Below are positions 15,023-21,152 of a DNA stretch of 21,152 nucleotides, in pieces. Within the stretch, counting starts at the first letter, position 1; the number at the start of each line of letters is the position of its first letter. The stretch spans positions 1 to 21,152 of the forward strand of contig JAHFPR010000008.1 in the NCBI GenBank assembly GCA_023269645.1, in the 5' to 3' direction. The position numbers and the translations under genes were made by a program. The DNA is from Alphaproteobacteria bacterium (GTDB taxonomy: Bacteria; Pseudomonadota; Alphaproteobacteria; Rickettsiales; UBA8987). Under the pieces are notes generated by a model. It was given only the letters and a program-made list of their open reading frames with translations. It made no database searches and was not told the DNA's origin.

Positions 15023-15098
15023 GGTAACGTCCATTATTTGTGTCAAGAGGAAGGGAGTGTTTGCGCTTACCACCGGACACAAAATAATGGACGTTACC
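15023..15098. mobile_element. MITE-like palindrome or remnant IS ends
   Basis: GGTAACGTCCATTATTTGTG (15023-15042, extending TC) and its reverse complement at 15076-15098 (one extra base) surround about 31 bases. The long ends with a GTCC...TTTGTGTC pattern recall terminal inverted repeats of IS256-type elements, but the core is too short to code. It may be a non-autonomous element or an internally deleted insertion sequence; the family assignment is a guess. Confidence 0.5.
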
Positions 15099-15250
15099 TA
15101 TTCACCTATTCAGGCCAGAGTATGCCGCCTGACCCCCTCTCCTCAACCCTCCCTCCTCACGTGTCGCGGCGTAGTCCGGGCTTTGCGCGGACATATCCAG
15201 AAGGGGGGAGGAGGATTCAAACCGACACACTGCCCATATGTAGCTGTGTA

Positions 15251-15279
15251 TTGCCGCCGGAAAACACCTGTGTTACTAT
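15251..15279 (+). promoter_or_regulatory. Promoter giving a probable leaderless transcript
   Basis: TTGCCG (15251-15256), a 17-base spacer, and TACTAT (15274-15279). The expected start site, about 7 bases beyond, coincides with the ATG at 15286, and no Shine-Dalgarno is present. This suggests a leaderless mRNA. Confidence 0.4.
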
Positions 15280-15285
15280 ATTCAT

Positions 15286-15813
15286 ATGAAACAGGTTCTG
15301 CACATCGTGGTGCTGGGGGTGCTGTTCCTTTGCGGCGCGCAGGAGGCCTCCGCGCAAACCTGGCAAAATCGGCTCTATGGCCGGGATTATAACGGGGGCT
15401 ATCCCGGCGCGAATGGCGGGTATGATAGTTACGTCAACAACGCCCGGCAGAATCCTCCCGTAAGCGAGCCGCCACCATCTTCCGGCCCGGCCTGTGTCAA
15501 CCACTGCCTCGCGCGCGGGAATATGCCGGAGGTGTGCAACGACCAGTGCGGCATGGTGAAAAGCGACGGCGTATTTTATGACCCCGGCTATGACCCCGGC
15601 AAGCAGTATGATCCGCGTGATAGTGGCTACCCGGATCAGGAGGATGTCCGCAAAAATCAGGAGGATGCCCGCGATGGCGGCCCCTCGGATCGGCGGAGGC
15701 CAGGCGGCGGGAATCAGCGGGGCGGAACCCCCGGCATGGATTTCGATTGCTTCCGCGACTGCCGCGATACCGGAAACAGCTACGACGATTGCACGGATAT
15801 GTGTCGGCAGTAG
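15286..15813 (+). CDS. Secreted protein with two CX3C-X9-CX3C motifs, unknown function
   Basis: 175 aa. The N-terminus is a Sec signal peptide (hydrophobic core VLHIVVLGVLFLCG, likely cleavage after ASA at 23). The mature part is rich in Gly, Asp, Pro and Tyr. It holds two cysteine blocks of identical spacing: C70-x3-C74-x9-C84-x3-C88 and C155-x3-C159-x9-C169-x3-C173. Between them is a hydrophilic linker with YDPG and DPRDSGYPD stretches. Outside the signal peptide there are no other cysteines, so each block probably folds as a disulfide-stapled helical hairpin in the periplasm or outside the cell. I do not recognise the family. The gene is monocistronic, has its own promoter and lacks a ribosome binding site. 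Confidence 0.78.
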   Translation: MKQVLHIVVLGVLFLCGAQEASAQTWQNRLYGRDYNGGYPGANGGYDSYVNNARQNPPVSEPPPSSGPACVNHCLARGNMPEVCNDQCGMVKSDGVFYDPGYDPGKQYDPRDSGYPDQEDVRKNQEDARDGGPSDRRRPGGGNQRGGTPGMDFDCFRDCRDTGNSYDDCTDMCRQ

Positions 15814-15994
15814 GGATAGTGGCGCGGGTTAATTAATAGAACATTAAGATTTACTCTTCCGCTTTAACGTGCTATATGCTACAATAGAAAGTTAGGGATG
15901 TGCTTTCAGGCCGCCCTAAAGGAACTGCACGATGCCGGAATACCAAAAAAGAAAATCCGACACGTACACATGATAAATGAAAGGCGGTGGGGAG

Positions 15995-16567
15995 ATGACA
16001 GAATCTCGTCTTAAATATAAACCTAAGTATGAAAAAATTGTGGAGCTGCTTCTTTATCTGGCTCACAAAAGGCCTAATGCTGACAAATACCAGGCCGTAA
16101 AATTTCTCTATCTGGCAGATACGGAGCACCTTAATCGGTATGGCAGGCCGATTACTTTTGAAAAATACTGTGCGATGGAATACGGTCCCGTAGCCTCTAA
16201 TGCGCTCGATTTACTGAACGGTCATGCCGCTGTTTATAAGAAATTCGGTATTTCCGATATTTCTGAATTACCGTTTAAAATAGAAAGTCTGGATAAAAAC
16301 CGTTATATTAATTCACCAAAACGATCTGTGAATTATGATCTTTTTTCAAAAAGTGACATAGAGGTGTTCGACAAAATACTGAAGGATTATGGACAATCTT
16401 CTTTTCCTGATCTCCGCGACATCACCCATGCACATTTTGCTTATAAAAAAGCATGGGGAACACGGGCAAAAGGTTCTGTCCCGATGAGTTATGATGATAT
16501 GTTAGAAGAAAGCCCTCAAAAAGCTGCTTTCATTGAAGAGATTTCACCCGTTTCCGGTCATATGTAA
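15995..16567 (+). CDS. Panacea-domain (DUF4065, SocA-like) putative antitoxin
   Basis: 190 aa. AVKFLYLADTEHLNRYGRPI followed by TFEKYCAMEYGPV and LDLLNG matches the Panacea/DUF4065 domain of GepA/SocA-like proteins. These serve as antitoxins, and in Caulobacter SocA acts as an adaptor for ClpXP degradation of the toxin SocB. The start at 15995 is preceded by a purine-rich AAAGGCGGTGGGGAG; the in-frame ATG at 15977 has no ribosome binding site. The stop overlaps the next start (TAATG), indicating translational coupling. Base composition is far more AT-rich than the flanking lipA and FNR genes, pointing to acquisition. TACAAT near 15880 could be the -10 box. A nearby TTAGGG/CCCTAA inverted pair (about 15892-15922) may be an operator, with low certainty. 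Confidence 0.82.
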   Translation: MTESRLKYKPKYEKIVELLLYLAHKRPNADKYQAVKFLYLADTEHLNRYGRPITFEKYCAMEYGPVASNALDLLNGHAAVYKKFGISDISELPFKIESLDKNRYINSPKRSVNYDLFSKSDIEVFDKILKDYGQSSFPDLRDITHAHFAYKKAWGTRAKGSVPMSYDDMLEESPQKAAFIEEISPVSGHM

Positions 16568-16950
16568 TGCAGACTGGTGAAGTGTATAAATGGGCAACAA
16601 CACAAGCCCGCAGTCACCAGACAAGAAATAAATATCACATTTTCATATGTGAACACCCCATACACCAGAATGTTTTCCTGTTTATAAATTCCGAAAATCT
16701 TTTTAATCAGCATGATTTTGAGATTGTTAAATCTGATTGCCCGTTTCTCCCAAATCCTTCCAGCTTTATCAGTTGTACCAATATTGTGTGCTATGAACAC
16801 CGTGAGATCATTCATTTAGTCCCCAGTACTTGTGTAGGACAATTAACGGTGGATTGCATGACACGGCTTGCCAGCCACCTGGCAGGAAGTCATACTATGG
16901 CAAGCGGAGAAATAAATATCGTTTGTTCCGCACTGAATGCTGTCATTTAA
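16567..16950 (+). CDS. Unrecognised protein coupled to the Panacea gene; candidate toxin
   Basis: 127 aa, no signal peptide or membrane segment. It starts at the A of the TAATG overlap with the Panacea gene. The sequence alternates short hydrophobic strands and polar turns (KYHIFICEH, NVFLFINSE, FEIVKSDCPFL, SFISCTNIVCYE), then a helix-like end (VDCMTRLASHLAG). The strand-rich first half resembles small SH3-like folds such as PemK/MazF toxins only in general character; no catalytic motif could be identified. It shares the AT-rich composition of its partner. Since Panacea antitoxins pair with many unrelated toxins, location is the main evidence for a toxin role. It could instead be an accessory protein. 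Confidence 0.72.
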   Translation: MQTGEVYKWATTQARSHQTRNKYHIFICEHPIHQNVFLFINSENLFNQHDFEIVKSDCPFLPNPSSFISCTNIVCYEHREIIHLVPSTCVGQLTVDCMTRLASHLAGSHTMASGEINIVCSALNAVI

Positions 16951-17020
16951 AAATGCATAAACTCAACGTGACTAGTGACGATTCCTTGCATTTCCCCCCG
17001 TTTTCCGCTAAAAACTCGCC

Positions 17021-17983
17021 ATGACCGACGAAAACATACGCATCATCAAACGCGGCGCGGCGCGGCACCCGGAGAAGGCGCGCAATCCGGAGATGCCCTC
17101 GCCGCCGAAACCGGACTGGATCCGCGTGAAAGTGCCGGTGTCGCCGCAGTATCACGCCACGCACGAACTCATCCGCCGCCATAAGCTCGTCACGGTGTGC
17201 GAGGAAGCCGCCTGCCCGAATATCGGCGAGTGCTGGCAGCAGAAACACGCCACGGTGATGATCCTGGGCGATACCTGCACCCGCGCCTGCGCTTTCTGCA
17301 ACGTCGCCACCGGCAAGCCCAACGCGCTCGATCCGCACGAGCCGGAGAACCTTGCCAACGCCACGAAGGAGCTGGGGCTTAACCACATGGTTATCACCTC
17401 GGTGGACAGGGACGATCTGGAGGATGGCGGCGCGCAGCATTTCGCGGAATGCATCCTGCGCTTGCGCCACGTTTCGCCCGCCACCACCATCGAGGTGCTG
17501 ACCCCCGATTTTAAGGGCAAGGAGGGCGCGCTGGAGATTGTCGTGGCCGCGAAGCCGGACGTGTTCAACCACAATATCGAAACCGTGCCGGGGCTTTATC
17601 CCCGCATCCGCCCCGGCGCGCGCTATTATATTTCGCTGCGGCTGTTGCAGCGGGCGAAGGAGCTGGATGCCACCCTCTTCACTAAATCCGGGCTGATGGT
17701 GGGGCTGGGTGAAAGCCGCGAGGAAGTGTTCCAGGTGATGGACGATCTGCGTTCGGCCAGGGTGGATTTCCTGACCATCGGGCAGTATCTCCAGCCCACG
17801 CCTCGCCACGCGCCGATTGACCGCTACGTGCCGCCCACCGAGTTCAAGGAATATGAGGAAATGGCCTATGCCAAGGGCTTCCTGATGGTATCGAGTTCGC
17901 CGCTCACGCGCTCCAGCCACCACGCAGGCGAGGATTTCGCCAAACTGCGCGCGGCGCGGGCGAAGAGGGGCAGCACTGCCTGA
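17021..17983 (+). CDS. lipA: Lipoyl synthase
   Basis: 320 aa radical SAM enzyme that inserts two sulfurs into octanoyl groups on lipoyl domains (pyruvate and 2-oxoglutarate dehydrogenases, glycine cleavage). The auxiliary Fe-S cluster motif CEEAACPNIGEC gives Cys60, Cys65 and Cys71. The radical SAM motif CTRACAFCNV gives Cys86, Cys90 and Cys93. The C-terminal RSS (297-299) supplies the serine ligand of the auxiliary cluster. Other family blocks include TSVDRDDLEDGGA and QYLQPTPRHAP. No Shine-Dalgarno precedes ATG 17021. TTGCAT (16986-16991) and TAAAAA (17009-17014), 17 bases apart, would start transcription close to the ATG, a possible leaderless start. It is convergent with the YejA-like gene, with repeat C4 between. 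Confidence 0.96.
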   Translation: MTDENIRIIKRGAARHPEKARNPEMPSPPKPDWIRVKVPVSPQYHATHELIRRHKLVTVCEEAACPNIGECWQQKHATVMILGDTCTRACAFCNVATGKPNALDPHEPENLANATKELGLNHMVITSVDRDDLEDGGAQHFAECILRLRHVSPATTIEVLTPDFKGKEGALEIVVAAKPDVFNHNIETVPGLYPRIRPGARYYISLRLLQRAKELDATLFTKSGLMVGLGESREEVFQVMDDLRSARVDFLTIGQYLQPTPRHAPIDRYVPPTEFKEYEEMAYAKGFLMVSSSPLTRSSHHAGEDFAKLRAARAKRGSTA

Positions 17984-18006
17984 ATACCCCAGAGCATTTC
18001 TAACTT

Positions 18007-18137
18007 TTACGTACCGTCATCGCCTGAATTTGTGAAGCAAATTCTAGGGCGATCCATCTGACAACGTGTTCTCGGAGAGTTGGATGCCCCTAGAATCGCT
18101 ACGCGATTCAGGGCATGACGGCTGAAACGGTACGTAA
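18007..18137. repeat. Double-hairpin element C4 with outer arms, between convergent genes
   Basis: The core 18016-18119 runs GTCAT...ATGAC, with stems GAATTTG-tgaag-CAAATTC and GAATCG-cta-CGCGATTC and paired CGCC/GGCG and GCCC/GGGC flanks. It is enclosed by TTACGTACC (18007-18015) and GGTACGTAA (18129-18137). It lies between the stops of lipA and the YejA-like gene and could act as a bidirectional terminator. Confidence 0.75.
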
Positions 18138-18151
18138 ATTATGAAAACGCC

Positions 18152-19990
18152 CTACCGCTTCAGTTCCGGCAGTTGCTTGTCTTTTTCCGGCTCAATCCAC
18201 CAATTCTGGAAATCCACCACGTATTTCTGGCGTACTTTGGGGATACCAAAGCGGTTCCAGTACGCCGTGCGGAAATGGTTGATGTACCAGTTGGGGATGA
18301 CGTAATGGCCGTGCAGCAACACGCGATCCAGCGCGCGCGTATTGGCCACCAGCGATTCCTTATCCGTAGCGGTGACGATTTTCTGCACCAGCGCGTCCAC
18401 GGTTTTATCCTTGATGCCGATGACGTTCCTGCTGCCGTTCACATCCGCGCGGGATGAACTCCAGTAATCCTCCTGCTCGTTGCCGGGCGAGAGCGATTCC
18501 GCGAAGGTATGGAGAATCATGTCGAAATCGAACCCTTCCAGCCGCTTGATATATTGCGCGCTGTCCACCGTGCGGATGGTCGCTGCAATGCCGAGTTTCT
18601 TCAGGTTCGCCACCATCGGCGCGCACACGCGCTCGTAGGTCGGCTGGCTGAGCAGGAACTCGATGGTGACAGGCTTGCCTGTTTTCGGGCTGATGAGCGC
18701 GCCGTCCACAATTTTATACCCCGCCGCGTCGAGGATTTTCCGCGCCTCCAGCAGTTGCGTGCGGTTATTGCCGGAGCCGTCCGTCGCCGTCACTTTATAT
18801 TCTTGCGTGAACACATCCTCCGGAAGTTCCTTCCGGAACGGCTCCAGCACTTCCAGTTCCTTCCCCTGCGGCAGCCCGGTGCTGGCATATTCCGAGTTAT
18901 CGAAATAGCTGATGTTCCGCGTATACTGGTTGAAGAACAGGTTTTTGTTCATCCACTCGAAATCGAGGATGGCCTGTAGCGCGCGACGCAGTTCCCGATC
19001 CTGAAATTGCGGGCGGCGGATGTTGAACACGAAACCCTGCATCCCGGATGGCCGCTCATTATGCAATTCAGCCTTGATAACCCGGCCATCTTTTGCCGCC
19101 GGAAAATCATAATCGTTCGCCCAGCTTTTGGCGATATTCTCCTCGCGCAGATCATATTCGCCCGCCTTGAACGCCTCAATCGCCACGGTGGAATCGCGGT
19201 AATAATCGTAGGTAATTGTATCGAAATTATAGTGCCCCTTATTCACCGGCAAATCCTTCGCCCAGTAATCTTTCACGCGCGTGTAGCGAATCCATTTTCC
19301 CGGCTCCACCGCATCCACTTTATAGGGGCCACTTCCCAAGGGCGGCTCCAGCGTGGTCTTCTCGAAATCATGCTTGCCGTCCGTATAATAATGCTTCGGG
19401 AGGATGGGCAACTGGCCGAGGATGAGCGGCAATTCGCGGTTGGTGGTTCCGGCGAAGGTGAACTTCACCGTATGCGGATCAATCGCCTCGGCCTCGGTCA
19501 CGTCGCGGTAATAGGAGGCGAATTGCGGGCTGCCTTTCGCGCGCAGCGTATCGAACGACCACACCACATCCTCGGCGGTGACGGGCTGGCCGTCCTGCCA
19601 TTTCGCTTCCGGGCGCAGGTGGTAGCTCACCCAGCTTCGGTCTTTCGCCAGCTCGATTGTTTCGGCCAGCAGCCCGTATTTGGTGAATGGCTCGTCGTCG
19701 CTGGAGGTAATCAGCGTATCGTAAATCATCCCCAGCCCTTCCGCCGGAACGCCTTTGAGGATATTATCATTGAGGTTATCGAACGTGCCGATGGAAGCAT
19801 ATTTCACATGGCCACCCTTGGGCGCATCCGCGTTCGTATAATCGAAATGGGTGAACCCTGCCGGATATTTCGGCTCGCCCCACATGGCGATGGCGTGGGA
19901 GCAGGTGGCATCGGGGGCGCATTCGCCCGCGAATGCGGATGATGGATGATGGATGATGGATGATAGAAGGAGGAGTGCCGCAAGCATCAT
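18152..19990 (-). CDS. YejA-like periplasmic oligopeptide/microcin C-type substrate-binding protein
   Basis: 612 aa, close to E. coli YejA (~604). It is an ABC importer binding protein of the SBP_bac_5 family. Recognisable blocks are AMWGEPKYPAGFTHFDY, APKGGHV, GTFDNLN, YDTLITSSDDEP, VKDYWAKDLPVN, the NFDTITYDYYRDSTVAIEAF region, FNIRRPQF, DFEWMNKNLFF and ALDRVLLHGHYVIPNWY. The signal peptide is MMLAALLLLSSII...SAFA. ATG 19990 is chosen because an upstream in-frame ATG (20182) would add 64 residues translated from repeat C5 ahead of the signal peptide. No strong ribosome binding site is seen for 19990. Part of the signal peptide (IIHHPSS) is encoded by heptamer array B2. The yejBEF permease and ATPase genes are not adjacent, so this protein must serve a transporter encoded elsewhere. 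Confidence 0.92.
   Translation of the reverse strand: MMLAALLLLSSIIHHPSSAFAGECAPDATCSHAIAMWGEPKYPAGFTHFDYTNADAPKGGHVKYASIGTFDNLNDNILKGVPAEGLGMIYDTLITSSDDEPFTKYGLLAETIELAKDRSWVSYHLRPEAKWQDGQPVTAEDVVWSFDTLRAKGSPQFASYYRDVTEAEAIDPHTVKFTFAGTTNRELPLILGQLPILPKHYYTDGKHDFEKTTLEPPLGSGPYKVDAVEPGKWIRYTRVKDYWAKDLPVNKGHYNFDTITYDYYRDSTVAIEAFKAGEYDLREENIAKSWANDYDFPAAKDGRVIKAELHNERPSGMQGFVFNIRRPQFQDRELRRALQAILDFEWMNKNLFFNQYTRNISYFDNSEYASTGLPQGKELEVLEPFRKELPEDVFTQEYKVTATDGSGNNRTQLLEARKILDAAGYKIVDGALISPKTGKPVTIEFLLSQPTYERVCAPMVANLKKLGIAATIRTVDSAQYIKRLEGFDFDMILHTFAESLSPGNEQEDYWSSSRADVNGSRNVIGIKDKTVDALVQKIVTATDKESLVANTRALDRVLLHGHYVIPNWYINHFRTAYWNRFGIPKVRQKYVVDFQNWWIEPEKDKQLPELKR
19937..19964. repeat. Heptamer array B2, four GGATGAT units in a signal-peptide coding region
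   Basis: Four perfect tandem GGATGAT heptamers, followed by AG as in B1 (GGATGATAG). Read on the minus strand it encodes part of the IIHHPSS stretch of the YejA-like signal peptide. No matching second arm was found nearby, so this is a single-arm copy. Confidence 0.8.
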
Positions 19991-20015
19991 TCTTACTGAG
20001 GCTTGTGCAAACCAC

Positions 20016-20123
20016 GTCATTCCAGCGAAGGCTGGAATCCAGCAGTGCCGCGTCTGCGGCGCATAAAATAGCTTCCCGCATCGCGGACGCGATGCGCTGG
20101 ATTCCAGCTTCCGCTGGAATGAC
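20016..20123. repeat. Double-hairpin element C5 upstream of the YejA-like gene
   Basis: GTCATTCCAGC-gaag-GCTGGAATCCAGC at the left and the inverted GCTGGATTCCAGC-ttcc-GCTGGAATGAC at the right. Inner hairpins are GCCGC-gtct-GCGGC and GCATCGC-ggac-GCGATGC. The core AAAATAGCTTCCC (minus strand GAAGCTA) matches the left core of C3. It lies 26 bases upstream of the chosen start codon of the YejA-like gene. Confidence 0.85.
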
Positions 20124-20241
20124 GATAAAACTATTGCCGTAATGATCGGAAATTGCGTTCTGCTTAACACCTTATTAACCATCCTGTGTTATTATGGAAT
20201 CAAGGCCACCTGAATAAGGCCACCCGAACAAGGAGTGCATT

Positions 20242-20883
20242 ATGGCGGATCAGCCGGAAAATAACAACGTGTACGTGGATACGGTTATTGATAGCGACCG
20301 TTTTCGGCATGAGGAACAGACCCTCCGCCCGGCGCTGATTGTGGAAACGGAGCGCGGCGAGTTGCGCCTTTCCCGCAATGCGGCGGGCGATTGGGATGTC
20401 GCGGCGGATTTCAACAGCCCGGCCTATTTTGATTCCCGCAAGGATGCCGACAATCTCGCCACCGACATCAACGCGCAGTTCGGTGAGGGCACAGTGCACA
20501 CGCACGGCAGGGAGGAACTCTACCAGGGCAGTTTTCCTTCGCCGTTCGCCGAACCGCTGGAAGCCTATCGCGGCGTGAGCGGCACGGTTCCCGATGCTCG
20601 CATTGAGGAATTCGCAGCCTTCGCCGTGCATAATGAAACGCTCGGCATTCCGCAGGATCGCGCGGCGGAGGTGCAGGAAACTCTTTCCATCTACACCCAA
20701 ACGGCGCGGGAAGTGGATGCCTTTCATCAGGCACATGACGGATTGCTGGATCGGGCTGCCGATTTACTGAAATGGGCAACCGGACAAGATGTGGAAAAAC
20801 TGGATGCCGATATGAGCACCGAACACGGAAAATTCACCCGCTTCCACGATGCGAACAGGGATGCGGAGGAGCGGTCGCGGTAG
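20242..20883 (+). CDS. Hypothetical hydrophilic protein, 213 aa
   Basis: 213 aa, acidic, without signal peptide, membrane segment or cysteine. The start is supported by AAGGAG at 20230-20235. Residues ~28-55 look like a small beta sheet (LRPALIVETERGELRLSRNAAG). The rest looks mainly helical, with a segment rich in Asp/Arg near the end (DADMSTEHGKFTRFHDANRD). I do not recognise the family. It is divergent from the YejA-like gene. Its leader carries two tandem 14-base units (AAGGCCACCTGAAT at 20202, AAGGCCACCCGAAC at 20216). TATTAT near 20190 could be a -10 box, without a well-spaced -35. Codon use resembles the neighbours, so it is probably a resident gene. Confidence 0.75.
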   Translation: MADQPENNNVYVDTVIDSDRFRHEEQTLRPALIVETERGELRLSRNAAGDWDVAADFNSPAYFDSRKDADNLATDINAQFGEGTVHTHGREELYQGSFPSPFAEPLEAYRGVSGTVPDARIEEFAAFAVHNETLGIPQDRAAEVQETLSIYTQTAREVDAFHQAHDGLLDRAADLLKWATGQDVEKLDADMSTEHGKFTRFHDANRDAEERSR

Positions 20884-20906
20884 TGCGTCCATTCCTACCC
20901 TATCAC

Positions 20907-20986
20907 GTCATTCCCGCGCAGGCGGGAATCCATTTATCAACATACTCGCCTGTTGCAAGATGGATCCCGGCCTTCGCCGGGATGAC
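20907..20986. repeat. Double-hairpin element C6
   Basis: 80 bases: GTCATTCCCGC-gca-GGCGGGAATCCAT at the left and ATGGATCCCGGCC-ttc-GCCGGGATGAC at the right, with centre CTCGCCTGTTGCAAG shared with C1. It is the shortest and cleanest copy and lies just after the 213-aa gene. Confidence 0.85.
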
Positions 20987-21010
20987 GGAAATCTAAGAGG
21001 CTGCGCCTCT

Positions 21011-21152
21011 AGGCACTGTTAGCTAATTTTGAGATTGAAGAAGATTGAAGAAGATTTTGATGGCTGCGAGGGCGATGAAGCTGAGGAAGGCGTGATCTTC
21101 CTTATCGAACCGCAGGCAGATTCGCTTGTTTTCTTTGAGTTTTCCGAAATAA
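21011..21152 (-). mobile_element. 3' end of an IS5-like insertion sequence (continues beyond window)
   Basis: The element appears to end at about 21011 (GGCACTGTTAGCTAATTTTG), just after the stem-loop AGAGGC-tgc-GCCTCT (20996-21010). The sequence CTAG spans the junction, which would suit the target preference of some IS5-group elements. The other end and the full inverted repeat lie outside the window, so the boundary is an estimate. Confidence 0.6.
21023..21152 (-). CDS. IS5-family (DDE, DUF4372/InsH-like) transposase, C-terminal fragment
   Basis: Read on the minus strand, 42 codons end at TAG (21023-21025): FGKLKENKRICLRFDKED, then HAFLSFIALAAIKIFF. The pattern KENKRI..R(F/Y)DK....F..F..LA is the typical end of IS5-family DDE transposases, following the catalytic glutamate helix. 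The N-terminal part and the catalytic residues lie beyond the window. The last codons show a tandem 10-base repeat (AAGATTGAAG). Whether the element is intact cannot be judged. Confidence 0.75.
   Translation of the reverse strand, partial: YFGKLKENKRICLRFDKEDHAFLSFIALAAIKIFFNLLQSQN

Larger units (their letters stand above)
14898..15285. other. Gene-free, hairpin-rich interval
   Basis: 388 bases without a supported gene. It contains the CCAAATAAT/ATTATTTGG hairpin (14923-14953), a CTGCC-ttcggcg-CGGCA-like hairpin near 14959, the 76-base MITE-like palindrome (15023-15098), and a C-rich/G-rich imperfect pair around 15138-15215. It ends with the promoter of the following gene. No tRNA-like fold was recognised. 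Confidence 0.55.

Noticed and set aside
15138..15215. C-rich/G-rich pair before the 15286 gene as another copy of element D
   Set aside because: Only a loose purine/pyrimidine resemblance; the arms do not match the 17-base arms of D.
16830..17024. Small ORF between the candidate toxin and lipA
   Set aside because: Overlaps the candidate toxin in another frame, with no ribosome binding site or recognisable content.
7138..20986. CRISPR array from the repeated hairpins
   Set aside because: Copies are far apart, vary in sequence, are not regularly spaced and have no cas genes nearby.
21031..21055. Tandem 10-base repeat near the transposase end as a regulatory array
   Set aside because: It encodes part of the transposase C-terminus and has only two and a half units.

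Overview
This is a GC-rich chromosomal segment of an alphaproteobacterium. The block rpoZ-rel-(HNH)-pdxJ-acpS follows the order known in that class, and the class also fits the IleS form, the DedA/FNR pair, lipA, FliN and the RTX surface protein. The sequence alone does not resolve the lineage further. No rRNA, tRNA or CRISPR array was seen.

Layout. Positions 1-4146 (+) form a tight cluster: the 3' end of ileS, a sulfotransferase, a free-standing second copy of the IleS C-terminal region, and an ABC-2 polysaccharide-export permease. Positions 4420-7032 encode a large Ca-binding RTX-repeat protein closed by a strong terminator. A solitary FliN-like gene follows at 7361. Positions 7900-13101 (-) hold rpoZ, rel (ppGpp synthetase/hydrolase), pdxJ and acpS, with an HNH homing-type endonuclease gene lodged between rel and pdxJ. 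From 13223 (+) come DedA and a thioredoxin-reductase-like ferredoxin-NADP reductase, then a repeat-filled gap, a secreted protein with two CX3C-X9-CX3C motifs, an AT-rich Panacea-type toxin-antitoxin-like pair, and lipA. Positions 18152-19990 (-) encode a YejA-like periplasmic binding protein. The window ends with an unrecognised 213-aa gene (+) and the 3' end of an IS5-like transposase (-).

The most unusual aspect is a dense set of short palindromic repeats that enter genes as well as gaps. One kind has arms made of tandem heptamers: CRGAGTT, CRGGTTT and RGATGAT. All three are 7 bases long and all carry one A/G-variable position. A second kind is an 80-108 bp double hairpin ending GTCAT...ATGAC, with six copies. 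A third is a 118 bp multi-hairpin unit. Repeats lie in frame inside pdxJ and the FNR gene, supply the start region of pdxJ, extend the sulfotransferase C-terminus, and form part of the YejA-like signal peptide. At 9175-10307 they are nested: a heptamer palindrome contains a double-hairpin element, which contains the HNH gene. This resembles the Rickettsia palindromic elements known inside ORFs, but the heptamer design and the HNH cargo look distinct.

Functionally, the left cluster suggests cell-surface work (sulfated glycan export, RTX layer) next to translation. The central block is housekeeping: stringent response, vitamin B6, acyl-carrier activation and RNA polymerase omega. The right part mixes lipoate synthesis, peptide uptake and accessory genes.
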